A stretch of DNA of 19,855 bases from positions 1 to 19,855 of the forward strand of contig CABSBF010000032.1 in the NCBI GenBank assembly GCA_902475855.1, read 5' to 3'. Below are positions 13,180 through 19,855 of this stretch, in pieces. This stretch comes from an uncultured Eubacteriales bacterium (lineage in GTDB: Bacteria > Bacillota > Clostridia > Oscillospirales > Oscillospiraceae). The position numbers and the translations under genes are program-made. The first letter of the stretch is position 1. The number at the start of each line of letters is the position of its first letter. Below the pieces are notes generated by a model. That model was not told the DNA's origin. It saw only the letters and a list, made by a program, of their open reading frames with translations, and made no database searches.

Positions 13180-13867
13180 TCTGCTCAACCGGCTGCTATC
13201 CGCCCTTTTCCCGTCCAAGGTCATGTACATCGGCGGGAGCGACATCCTGCCTCCACCCCTGTCCGGCGCAGAGGAGCAGCAGCTTCTCGCGCTGGCCGCC
13301 GCAGGAAGCGACGCCGCCCGGCAGAAGCTCATCGAACGCAATCTCCGGCTGGTCGTGTACATCGCGCGGCGCTTTGAAAACACCGGCGTCAACATCGAGG
13401 ATCTGATCTCCATCGGAACGATCGGCCTGATCAAGGGCGTGAGCACCTTCCGCACCGACCGGAACATCAAACTGGCGACCTATGCCTCGCGCTGCATCGA
13501 AAACGAAATTCTCATGCACATCCGGAAAATCTCCGGCCAGAAGGCCGAGGTTTCCCTCGACGAGCCGATCAACACCGACTGGGACGGCAACGAGCTGCTG
13601 CTGTCCGACGTTCTCGGCACGGACGGCGACACCGTGATGCGCCCCATGGAGGAGGATGTGGAACAGCAGCTTCTGCGCGAGGCGCTGGCACGTCTGCCGG
13701 AGCGCGACCGTTCCATCGTCGCGCTCCGCTTCGGGCTGGGCGGCCGGCCGGAAAAGACGCAGAAGGAGGTTGCCGACCTCATGGGCATCTCGCAGTCCTA
13801 CATTTCCCGCTTGGAAAAGCGCATCATGCAGCGCCTGCGGCGCGACCTGCTGCGGCAGGTTTCCTGA
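13172..13867 (+). CDS. sigE: Sporulation RNA polymerase sigma factor sigma-E
   Basis: 231 residues. It directs early mother-cell gene expression in sporulation. The VMYIGGSDILPPPLS segment (17-31) matches the processing region of sigma-E rather than sigma-K. Region 2 (about 40-110) has IERNLRLVVYIARRFENTG and DLISIGTIGLIKGV, followed by SLDEPINTDWDGNELLLSD. Region 4 (about 165-230) has the helix-turn-helix KTQKEVADLMGISQSYISRL. The pro-sequence before the VMYIGG site is only about 16 residues, shorter than the roughly 27 in Bacillus. Translation is coupled to spoIIGA (8-base overlap). sigG, which often follows, is absent; rex comes next under its own promoter. Confidence 0.96.
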   Translation: MLDLLNRLLSALFPSKVMYIGGSDILPPPLSGAEEQQLLALAAAGSDAARQKLIERNLRLVVYIARRFENTGVNIEDLISIGTIGLIKGVSTFRTDRNIKLATYASRCIENEILMHIRKISGQKAEVSLDEPINTDWDGNELLLSDVLGTDGDTVMRPMEEDVEQQLLREALARLPERDRSIVALRFGLGGRPEKTQKEVADLMGISQSYISRLEKRIMQRLRRDLLRQVS

Positions 13868-13912
13868 CGGCTTGACACGGGCTCCGTCCTTAAATTTATC
13901 TGCTGAAATTAA

Positions 13913-13941
13913 TTGCATAATCCTTGCGTATCTGCTATAAT
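13913..13941 (+). promoter_or_regulatory. Promoter of rex with an overlapping inverted repeat
   Basis: TTGCAT (13913-13918) and TATAAT (13936-13941) are 17 bases apart. TCTGCT (13931-13936) and AGCAGA (13944-13949) form a perfect inverted repeat across the -10 element. No clear canonical Rex operator (TTGTTAA-N4-TTAACAA type) is seen. Confidence 0.8.
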
Positions 13942-13977
13942 AAAGCAGAATAAGAAGTGAAGAAGGAGTTTCAGCGC

Positions 13978-14613
13978 ATGGAACAGAAGATTTCGAATTC
14001 CGTATTGAAACGGCTGCCGGTTTATCTCTCCTACCTGAAAGCACTGCCTGCCGACGCGCCGGAAAACATCTCCGCAACCACGCTCGCCGCCGCGCTCTCC
14101 ATGGGAGAGGTGCAGGTGCGCAAGGATCTCGCGCTCGTTTCCGATGGCGGCCGCCCGAAGGTCGGCTATCAGCGCGTCAGCCTGATTTCCGATATTGAAC
14201 AGTTTCTCGGCTATGACAATACCAACGACGCCGTCCTGATCGGCGCGGGCAAGCTCGGCCGCGCCCTGCTTGGCTACAGCGGCTTCTCCGAGTACGGTCT
14301 GAACATCGTCGCCGCTTTTGACGCAAATCCCCAGCTTGTCGGCCAGACGGAGGGCTGCAAGCCCATCCTGCCCCTGTCGGAGCTGGAGACCATGTGCAGC
14401 ACGCAGAAAATCTACATCGGCATCATCACCGTGCCCGCCGCCCACGCACAGGAGGTCTGCAACCTGCTGATCTCCAACGGCATCAAAGCGATCTGGAACT
14501 TTGCGCCCGTGCATCTGGACGTCCCGCAGGGGATTCTGGTGCAGAACGAAAACATGGCCACCTCGCTGGCGGTGCTCTCCAAGCATCTGTCGGCGCAGCT
14601 CAAGGGCTTCTGA
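13978..14613 (+). CDS. rex: Redox-sensing transcriptional repressor Rex
   Basis: 211 residues. Rex represses fermentation, electron-transfer and carbon-fixation genes and leaves DNA when NADH is high. The N-terminal winged helix (about 1-80) has VLKRLPVYLSYLKAL and the recognition part GEVQVRKDLALVSDGGRPKVGY. The C-terminal Rossmann domain has GAGKLGRAL (89-97), an Asp115 at the end of the second strand and VPAAHAQEVCNLLISNGIKAIWNFAP. The domain-swapped C-terminal helix is present. GTG at 13957 is rejected because AAGGAG (13963-13968) lies inside that extension; ATG at 13978 follows it at the right distance. It lies immediately upstream of the CO dehydrogenase operon, a likely target. Confidence 0.95.
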   Translation: MEQKISNSVLKRLPVYLSYLKALPADAPENISATTLAAALSMGEVQVRKDLALVSDGGRPKVGYQRVSLISDIEQFLGYDNTNDAVLIGAGKLGRALLGYSGFSEYGLNIVAAFDANPQLVGQTEGCKPILPLSELETMCSTQKIYIGIITVPAAHAQEVCNLLISNGIKAIWNFAPVHLDVPQGILVQNENMATSLAVLSKHLSAQLKGF

Positions 14614-14628
14614 CCCGATGTGTTTATG

Positions 14629-14676
14629 AAAACGCACCGCCTGCGGAGACTGGTTCTCCGGGGCGGTGCGTTTTTT
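14629..14676 (+). terminator. Rho-independent terminator after rex
   Basis: AAAACGCACCGCC (14629-14641) pairs with GGCGGTGCGTTTT (14662-14674), with an inner CGGAGA/TCTCCG helix (14644-14660) and T's to 14676. It isolates rex from the carbon-fixation operon. Confidence 0.9.
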
Positions 14677-14773
14677 GGATAACCCCCTCTACGGGATATG
14701 TTTTCAGCCCCTGAAAGATGCGGTTTTCTCGGTAAATCCCCGCAATTTCCACAAAATATTCCGTTCAACGGCA

Positions 14774-14802
14774 TTGACAAGCGCGACAATTATTGATAAA
14801 AT
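14774..14802 (+). promoter_or_regulatory. Promoter of the CO dehydrogenase/acetyl-CoA synthase operon
   Basis: A perfect TTGACA (14774-14779) and TAAAAT (14797-14802) are 17 bases apart. ACAATT (14786-14791) and AATTGT (14800-14805) form an inverted repeat over the spacer and -10, a candidate operator. Its polarity (ACAA...TTGT) is the reverse of the usual Rex box. Confidence 0.8.
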
Positions 14803-14816
14803 TGTATCGGTATTTT

Positions 14817-14856
14817 GGGGTAGTCTCTGCCCCTTTGACGATGTCTTTCGGCATCG
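14817..14856 (+). promoter_or_regulatory. Two hairpins in the CO dehydrogenase operon leader
   Basis: GGGGTAG (14817-14823) pairs with CTGCCCC (14827-14833) around TCT. CGATGTC (14839-14845) pairs with GGCATCG (14850-14856) around TTTC. Each stem has seven pairs with one G-U. CACTATTTTTG follows the second, so it resembles a weak terminator or attenuator. It does not match a riboswitch class I know. Confidence 0.35.
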
Positions 14857-14896
14857 CACTATTTTTGTAATGAGAACTGATAACAGGAGGATTACT

Positions 14897-16795
14897 ATGG
14901 ATCGCGAACGCTACATCACTGTCGAGCAGATGGAGGAGGCGACCGCTTCGCTGTTGGAAAGCGGCAAGAAGGTCGGCGCCGATAGCTGGCAGCAGCGTGT
15001 GAAAAACCAGACCCCGCACTGCGGCTTCGGCGAAGCAGGCACCTGCTGCCGTATCTGCTCGATGGGTCCCTGCCGCATCACGCCCAAGGCACCCCGCGGC
15101 ATCTGCGGCTGCGACGTTCACGGCATCGTTGGCCGTAACTACCTGCGCTTCACCGCAGGCGGCTCTGCAACGCACTCCGACCACGGCCGCGAGATCTGCC
15201 ACACCCTTTACAACACCAAGGAAGGCGGCAACTACACCGTCAAGGATCCCGAAAAGCTCAAGCGTATCGCGCAGGAGTGGGACATCGAGACCGAGGGCAA
15301 GGATATTTTCGATCTGGCACACGAGGTTGCTGAGACCGCTCTGCTGGAATACGGCAAGCCCTTCGGCGTGCAGCGCTTCCTGAAGCGCGCCCCGGAGCAC
15401 ACGCAGAAGCTCTGGCATGACGCCGAGATCGAGCCGCGCGCCATCGACCGCGAAGTCTCCCAGTCCCTGCACATGACCCATATGGGCTGCTCCTCCCTGC
15501 CCGAAGCTCTGATCCGTCAGGCGCTGCGCGCCGGCCTGTCCGACGGCTGGGGCGGCTCCATGATGGGCACGGAGTTCTCCGACGTCCTGTTCGGCACGCC
15601 GAAGCCCGTGGATACCACCGCAAACATCGGCGTAATGGAAAAGGACATGGTCAACATCATCGTTCACGGCCATGACCCCTCTCTGTCCGAGATGATCGTG
15701 TTCTATGCCAACGATCCCGAGATGATCGCGCTCGCCAAGAGCGTCGGCGCCAAGGGCATCAATATTGCCGGCGTCTGCTGCACCTCCAATGAGGTCGCCA
15801 TGCGTCACGGCATCCCCATGGCCGGCAACTTCCTCAACCAGGAAAACGTCGTCCTGACGGGCGCCTGCGAAGCCATCGTCGTTGACGTGCAGTGCATCTT
15901 CCCGGCGCTCGGCCCCCTGTCCAAGTGCTTCCATACCAAGTTCATCACCACCTCCCCCATCGCGCAGATGCCGGACTCCGAGTTCATCCGTTTCTCTTCC
16001 GAGAACGCCGGTGAAAACGCAAAGAAGATCGTCCGCACCGCCATTGAGAACTTCAAGAACCGCGATCCGGAGATGGTCAACATCCCGCAGCTCAAGACCA
16101 AGGCGACCGTCGGCTACTCCGTCGAGGCCATCAAGACCTGCCTGGACGGCGTAACGAACAGCCACGTGGACATCACCGGCACCACCCGCCCGCTGGTCGA
16201 TGTTGTCAAGGCCGGCGTTCTCCGCGGCGCCGTGGCCATGGTTGGCTGCAACAACCCCAAGGTCCGTCCGGACACCGCTCACATTGAGCTGATGAAAAAG
16301 CTCATCAAGAATGACATTATCCTGATCGTTTCCGGCTGCTCCGCGCAGGCTGCCGCCAAGGCCGGCCTCATGGACAAGGCCGCCAAGGAGCTCTGCGGCG
16401 AGGGCCTCAAGCGTGTCTGCGAGCTCGTCGACATCCCGCCCGTGCTGCACATGGGCTCCTGCGTGGATATCTCCCGTATGATGATCCTCGCCTCCGACAT
16501 CGCCAAGGACTGGGGCATCAACATTTCCCAGGTTCCCGTCGTCGGCTGCGCACCGGAGTGGATGAGTGAGAAGGCCGTTTCCATCGGCAACTACGTCGTC
16601 GCCACCGGCATCGACACCTTCCTCGGCGTCGATCCCTATACCAAGGGCAGCACGGAGGTCACCGCTCTGCTGCAGGGCGAGCACGGCATCCGCGACTGGG
16701 TCGAGGCCAACTTCACCGTCGAAACCGACATTGAAAAGCTCGGCGACAAGATGATCGAAGCCATCGAAGCCAAGCGTACCGCTCTGGGGATCTGA
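14897..16795 (+). CDS. acsA: Anaerobic (nickel-iron) carbon monoxide dehydrogenase catalytic subunit
   Basis: 632 residues, the usual length. It interconverts CO and CO2. With AcsB next door it would feed CO to acetyl-CoA synthesis (Wood-Ljungdahl carbonyl branch). D- and B-cluster cysteines are in place (Cys42, 50, 51, 54, 59, 70). So are the C-cluster Ni-Fe-S ligands (His259, Cys295 in GVCC, Cys333, Cys451 in VGCNN, Cys481 in SGCSA, Cys522 in MGSC) and the catalytic Lys559 (SEKA). The ligand set agrees with the Carboxydothermus enzyme in order and close to it in numbering. A longer frame from 14666 is rejected because the promoter is at 14774-14802. AGGAGG at 14885-14890 sets ATG 14897. cooS is an alternative symbol. 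Confidence 0.96.
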   Translation: MDRERYITVEQMEEATASLLESGKKVGADSWQQRVKNQTPHCGFGEAGTCCRICSMGPCRITPKAPRGICGCDVHGIVGRNYLRFTAGGSATHSDHGREICHTLYNTKEGGNYTVKDPEKLKRIAQEWDIETEGKDIFDLAHEVAETALLEYGKPFGVQRFLKRAPEHTQKLWHDAEIEPRAIDREVSQSLHMTHMGCSSLPEALIRQALRAGLSDGWGGSMMGTEFSDVLFGTPKPVDTTANIGVMEKDMVNIIVHGHDPSLSEMIVFYANDPEMIALAKSVGAKGINIAGVCCTSNEVAMRHGIPMAGNFLNQENVVLTGACEAIVVDVQCIFPALGPLSKCFHTKFITTSPIAQMPDSEFIRFSSENAGENAKKIVRTAIENFKNRDPEMVNIPQLKTKATVGYSVEAIKTCLDGVTNSHVDITGTTRPLVDVVKAGVLRGAVAMVGCNNPKVRPDTAHIELMKKLIKNDIILIVSGCSAQAAAKAGLMDKAAKELCGEGLKRVCELVDIPPVLHMGSCVDISRMMILASDIAKDWGINISQVPVVGCAPEWMSEKAVSIGNYVVATGIDTFLGVDPYTKGSTEVTALLQGEHGIRDWVEANFTVETDIEKLGDKMIEAIEAKRTALGI

Positions 16796-16797
16796 GC

Positions 16798-17568
16798 ATG
16801 AAGGTCGCGATCACCGGCAAGGGCGGCGTGGGCAAGACCACCTTCGCCGCCACGCTGGCAAGGCTCTACGCCGCCGAAGGACGGCCGGTGCTGGCTGCTG
16901 ACGTCGATCCCGATGCAAACCTCGGTCTGGCACTGGGCTTGAGTGAGGAGGAGGTCAACGCCATCGTCCCGGTTTCCAGGATGAAGGAGCTTGCCAGAGA
17001 ACGCACCGCCGCCAACCAGAGCAACACCTTTTACAAGCTCAACCCCGAGGTCTCCGATCTGCCGGATAAGCTGGCCAAGGAGATCAACGGCGTGAAGCTT
17101 CTGGTCATGGGCACCGTCGACACCGGCGGAAGCGGCTGCGTGTGTCCCGAGCACGTCATGCTCAAGGCGATTCTGTCGAGCCTCGTGTTCCGCAAGGAGG
17201 ACGTGGTCATCATGGATATGGAGGCAGGCCTGGAGCATCTGGGCCGCGGCACCGCAAGCATGATGGATCAGTTCATCGTGGTGATTGAGCCGGGCGCCCG
17301 CTCCATCCAGACCTACACCCGCATCAAACAGCTTGCAAAAGACATCGGCGTTACAAAAGTGCGCGTTGTGGCGAACAAGGTCCGCAACGAGTCCGACCGG
17401 GAATTCCTGAAAAGCCGGATTCCCGAGGAAGACCTGCTGGGCTACATCAGCTACAACCCCGAGGTCATCGACGCCGACCGCCGCGGGCTTTCCCCCTATG
17501 ACTGCTCTCCCTCCGCGCTGGCTGAGATCCGCGCGATCAAGGAAAAGCTGGACCAGACTGATAAATGA
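16798..17568 (+). CDS. cooC: CO dehydrogenase nickel-insertion ATPase CooC/AcsF
   Basis: 256 residues, MinD/ParA-type P-loop ATPase. It matures the nickel sites of CO dehydrogenase or acetyl-CoA synthase. The deviant Walker A GKGGVGKTT (7-15, signature lysine included) and the ADVDPDANLG segment (34-43) are present. Walker B-like VVIMDMEAG (136-144) follows. The CxC pair in GSGCVCPEH (Cys114, Cys116) is the dimer and metal-binding motif typical of CooC. It starts two bases after the CO dehydrogenase stop and is followed by acsB after 25 bases, so all three are one operon. Which of the two nickel enzymes it serves cannot be told from sequence. Confidence 0.94.
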   Translation: MKVAITGKGGVGKTTFAATLARLYAAEGRPVLAADVDPDANLGLALGLSEEEVNAIVPVSRMKELARERTAANQSNTFYKLNPEVSDLPDKLAKEINGVKLLVMGTVDTGGSGCVCPEHVMLKAILSSLVFRKEDVVIMDMEAGLEHLGRGTASMMDQFIVVIEPGARSIQTYTRIKQLAKDIGVTKVRVVANKVRNESDREFLKSRIPEEDLLGYISYNPEVIDADRRGLSPYDCSPSALAEIRAIKEKLDQTDK

Positions 17569-17593
17569 AACGATCTGAAAGGATGAAACGATA

Positions 17594-19729
17594 ATGGCAT
17601 TATTTGAACGTGTATTCCGCGGCTCCGACGAAATGTTCGCCAAAGCCGAACAGGAGCTGAACGCCGTCATTGCCGAGCTGGGCGAAAGCGCCCCCCTGAC
17701 AATGCCCTCTACCGCATATTACCTTGCCTGTATCTATGCTTATATCGGCAAGAAAGTCACGAACCTCGGCGAGCTCAAGGCCGCGATGACCGACATCCGC
17801 GCCCTGATGACCCGCGAGAACCGCACCGCCTCCATCTTCTCTTCCGGCGTCGCTACGGCCATCGCCGCAGAGGTCATCGAGGCCTGCAAGTACGCCCGCA
17901 GCGAAACGCCTTACGAGGGAACAAACTACCACGGTCACTTCGCAGACGCCGAAGTGCGTGAGCTGGGCGTCCCGCTCGTCACCGGCGATATCCCCGGCTT
18001 CGTCGTCATGATCGGGCCGGCTCCCTCCGTGGAAGAGGCCGTTGAGACCGTCAAGGGCTATCAGTCCCGCGGCATCTTCGTCTTCCTCATCGGCGGCATC
18101 ATCGAGCAGCTCGTCTCCAAGGACTTCAAGATGGGCTTCCCCGTCCGTGTCGTTCCCGTCGGCGAGGATATCTGGTCCGTCGGCCACGTCATCTCCCTCG
18201 TTGTCCGTGCGGCAATGATCTTCGGCGCGATCCAGCCCGGTGACTGGGACGGCTTCCACCGCTACACCTTCGACCGCCTCAACGCCTTCGTCAACGCCTA
18301 CGCTCCCGTGCCCGACATCACCGTGGCCTGCGGCGCCGGCGCCATCAAGATGGGCTTCCCCGTCATCACCAATGACACCAACGATATGTGGGCCGTTCCG
18401 AAGAGCCTGATCGTCTACGAGAACACCAAGGACTGGATCGACACCTCCATCGAGGCCCGCGGCATCAAGCTCAAGATCACGAACATCGACATTCCCGTGT
18501 CCTACTCCTCTGCCTTTGAGGGCGAAATCATCCGCAAGGGCGATATGCAGGTCGAGGTCGACGGCTCCCGCAAGGACTGCTTTGAGCTGGTCGTCACCAA
18601 GGACGCCTCCGAGATCGAGGATCACAAGATTACGGTCGACGGCCCCGAGATGGACGAAATCCCCGTCGGCAGCAAGGTTTCCCTGTCCTACACCGTCGAG
18701 GTCGCAGGCAAGTCCATGCAGCCCGACTTTGAGCCGGTCTTTGAGCGTAAGATCCACCAGTTCCTCAACTGCGTCGAGGGTCTGATGCACACCGGCCAGC
18801 GCGATATGATCCGCATCCGTGTTTCCAAGGCGGACTACGAGGCAGGCTTCCGCTTCAAGCACATCGGCGAAGTGCTCTATGCCAAGATCAAGAGCGAATT
18901 CGATACCGTCGTAGACAAGTGCCAGGTCAAGATCGTCGTCGGCGACGAGCCGAACAAGGAGCTGCGTGCCGCTGCAAACGTCATTTTCGACAAGCGTGAC
19001 GAGCGTCTTGCCTCCATGACCGACGAATCCGTCCCCGTGTTCTATTCCTGCATCATGTGCCAGGCCTTCTCCCCGAGCCATGTCTGCATCGTTACCCCGG
19101 AGCGTCTGGGCCTTTGCGGCGCCGTTTCCTGGCTGGACGCCAAGGCGACCAACGAGCTCGACCCGCAGGGTCCGTGCCAGGTCGTCACCAAGGAGAAGTG
19201 CGTGGACGAGCGTCTCGGTTCCTATGAGGACGTCGATGAAGCCGTTGAGAAGTATTCCCACGGCGCACTGGAGCATGTCACGCTGTACTCCCTGTTCCAG
19301 GATCCGATGACCTCCTGCGGCTGCTTCGAATGCATCTGCGGCGTGGAGCCCGTTTCTATGGGCGTTGTCATCACCACCCGTGAGCACGCGGGCATGACGC
19401 CTCTGGGCATGTCCTTCTCCGAGATGGCTTCCATGACCGGCGGCGGCGTGCAGACGCCCGGCTTCATGGGTCACGGCAAGCACTTCATTGCTTCCAAGAA
19501 GTTCATCGCAGCCGAAGGCGGCCTGGGCCGCATCGTGTGGCTGCCGAAGGAGCTCAAGGAGCAGATGCGCGAGAAGCTCGACGCGGCTGCCAAGGAGCTG
19601 TACGATGTGGACGGCTTTACGGATATGATCGCGGATGAAACCATCTGCACCGAGGATCCGGAAGAGCTGCTGAACTACCTCACCGAGGTCGGCCACCCCG
19701 TCCTGTCCATGGAACCCTTCGATATGTAA
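17594..19729 (+). CDS. acsB: Acetyl-CoA synthase (CO-methylating), alpha subunit
   Basis: 711 residues, full-length bacterial type with the N-terminal domain that docks on CO dehydrogenase. It joins CO, the methyl group from the corrinoid protein and CoA. The A-cluster ligands are complete: Cys486, Cys489, Cys498 and Cys508 hold the Fe4S4 cluster, with the same 3-9-10 spacing as in Moorella. The Cys575-Gly-Cys577 motif binds the distal nickel, again at the same 67-residue offset. ATG at 17594 has AAAGG about 11 bases upstream, a loose spacing. An ATGAAACGAT direct repeat (17565-17574, 17583-17592) lies between cooC and acsB. A strong terminator follows directly, so the corrinoid protein and methyltransferase genes are not in this transcript. 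Confidence 0.97.
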   Translation: MALFERVFRGSDEMFAKAEQELNAVIAELGESAPLTMPSTAYYLACIYAYIGKKVTNLGELKAAMTDIRALMTRENRTASIFSSGVATAIAAEVIEACKYARSETPYEGTNYHGHFADAEVRELGVPLVTGDIPGFVVMIGPAPSVEEAVETVKGYQSRGIFVFLIGGIIEQLVSKDFKMGFPVRVVPVGEDIWSVGHVISLVVRAAMIFGAIQPGDWDGFHRYTFDRLNAFVNAYAPVPDITVACGAGAIKMGFPVITNDTNDMWAVPKSLIVYENTKDWIDTSIEARGIKLKITNIDIPVSYSSAFEGEIIRKGDMQVEVDGSRKDCFELVVTKDASEIEDHKITVDGPEMDEIPVGSKVSLSYTVEVAGKSMQPDFEPVFERKIHQFLNCVEGLMHTGQRDMIRIRVSKADYEAGFRFKHIGEVLYAKIKSEFDTVVDKCQVKIVVGDEPNKELRAAANVIFDKRDERLASMTDESVPVFYSCIMCQAFSPSHVCIVTPERLGLCGAVSWLDAKATNELDPQGPCQVVTKEKCVDERLGSYEDVDEAVEKYSHGALEHVTLYSLFQDPMTSCGCFECICGVEPVSMGVVITTREHAGMTPLGMSFSEMASMTGGGVQTPGFMGHGKHFIASKKFIAAEGGLGRIVWLPKELKEQMREKLDAAAKELYDVDGFTDMIADETICTEDPEELLNYLTEVGHPVLSMEPFDM

Positions 19730-19740
19730 TCTCTATATTC

Positions 19741-19774
19741 AAATACCCGCTCTGGAAAACCGGAGCGGGTATTT
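19741..19774 (+). terminator. Hairpin terminator after acsB
   Basis: A 15-bp stem (19741-19755 with 19760-19774, one G-U pair) closes around an AAAA loop, 11 bases after the acsB stop. The T tract is short (TTT then C), but the stem is very stable and the position fits termination. Confidence 0.75.
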
Positions 19775-19806
19775 CAGCGTGTCGAAAAACCCTTTTCGAC
19801 GCGCTG
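19775..19806. repeat. 14-bp palindrome immediately after the acsB terminator
   Basis: CAGCGTGTCGAAAA (19775-19788) pairs with TTTTCGACGCGCTG (19793-19806) around ACCC, with one G-U pair in RNA form. It abuts the terminator stem without a gap. It contains TGTCGAA, the Spo0A box consensus, but the palindromic layout suggests an extragenic repeat or second hairpin. The final 49 bases of the window show no feature. Confidence 0.6.
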
Positions 19807-19855
19807 ACAGACTGCAAAAAGGTTCGGAAGACAAGCAACTCACGCCCGTCGGCGT

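Noticed and set aside
14765..19696. Very long minus-strand open frames (over 600 codons) opposite acsA and acsB
   Set aside because: They mirror the GC-ending codon bias of strongly supported plus-strand genes, have Asp/Gly/Val/His-rich low-complexity products and lack ribosome sites.
1..19855. tRNA, rRNA, CRISPR array, or insertion sequence with transposase
   Set aside because: None was recognised on either strand by reading. Only the left-end cassette hints at a mobile element, and no transposase is readable there.

Overview
This window looks chromosomal, from a GC-rich, endospore-forming anaerobic member of the Clostridia. The best guess is an Oscillospiraceae/Ruminococcaceae-type gut or sediment bacterium with Wood-Ljungdahl capacity. 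The basis is an rpmH-rnpA-yidD-yidC-jag block of Gram-positive type, a spoIIGA-sigE sporulation pair, a Rex repressor, and CO dehydrogenase, CooC and acetyl-CoA synthase in a row. Codons are strongly GC-ending, which creates many long false ORFs on the opposite strand. Shine-Dalgarno sites and sigma-A type promoters are textbook in form. Species cannot be named from the sequence alone.

Layout. 1-404: a visibly AT-richer cassette with the end of an unrecognised ORF, three back-to-back hairpins, a 44-codon ORF with a strong ribosome binding site, and a terminator. 465-1433 (-): class II fructose-bisphosphate aldolase. 1639-4741 (+): rpmH, an internal terminator, rnpA, yidD, yidC and jag. dnaA is not beside rpmH, and mnmE/mnmG do not follow jag. 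4848-8656 (-): a response regulator, a sensor kinase, an exported PepSY-like protein and a VanY-type D,D-carboxypeptidase. 8759-9922 (+): an ECF transporter substrate-binding component and a YwlG-family protein. 9873-10580 (-): endonuclease III. 10645-12296 (+): a RarA/MgsA AAA+ ATPase and a DUF951 protein. 12310-13867 (+): spoIIGA and sigE. 13913-14676 (+): rex. 14774-19774 (+): the CO dehydrogenase, cooC, acsB operon, closed by a terminator. 19775-19806: a separate palindrome.

How the genes work together. The rpmH block supplies a ribosomal protein, the RNase P protein, the membrane insertase and its RNA-binding partner. SpoIIGA and SigE are the mother-cell sigma factor and its activating protease. 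CO dehydrogenase reduces CO2 to CO, CooC matures the nickel enzyme, and AcsB assembles acetyl-CoA. Rex senses NADH/NAD+ and sits immediately upstream, so it is a plausible regulator of that operon.

The two most interesting unexplained items are these. First, a near-identical 23-bp motif (20 of 23 positions) lies in front of both the response regulator gene and the carboxypeptidase gene, which suggests a small self-contained cell-wall regulon. Second, the structured cassette at the left end contains a helix that covers the ribosome binding site of an unknown micro-ORF.
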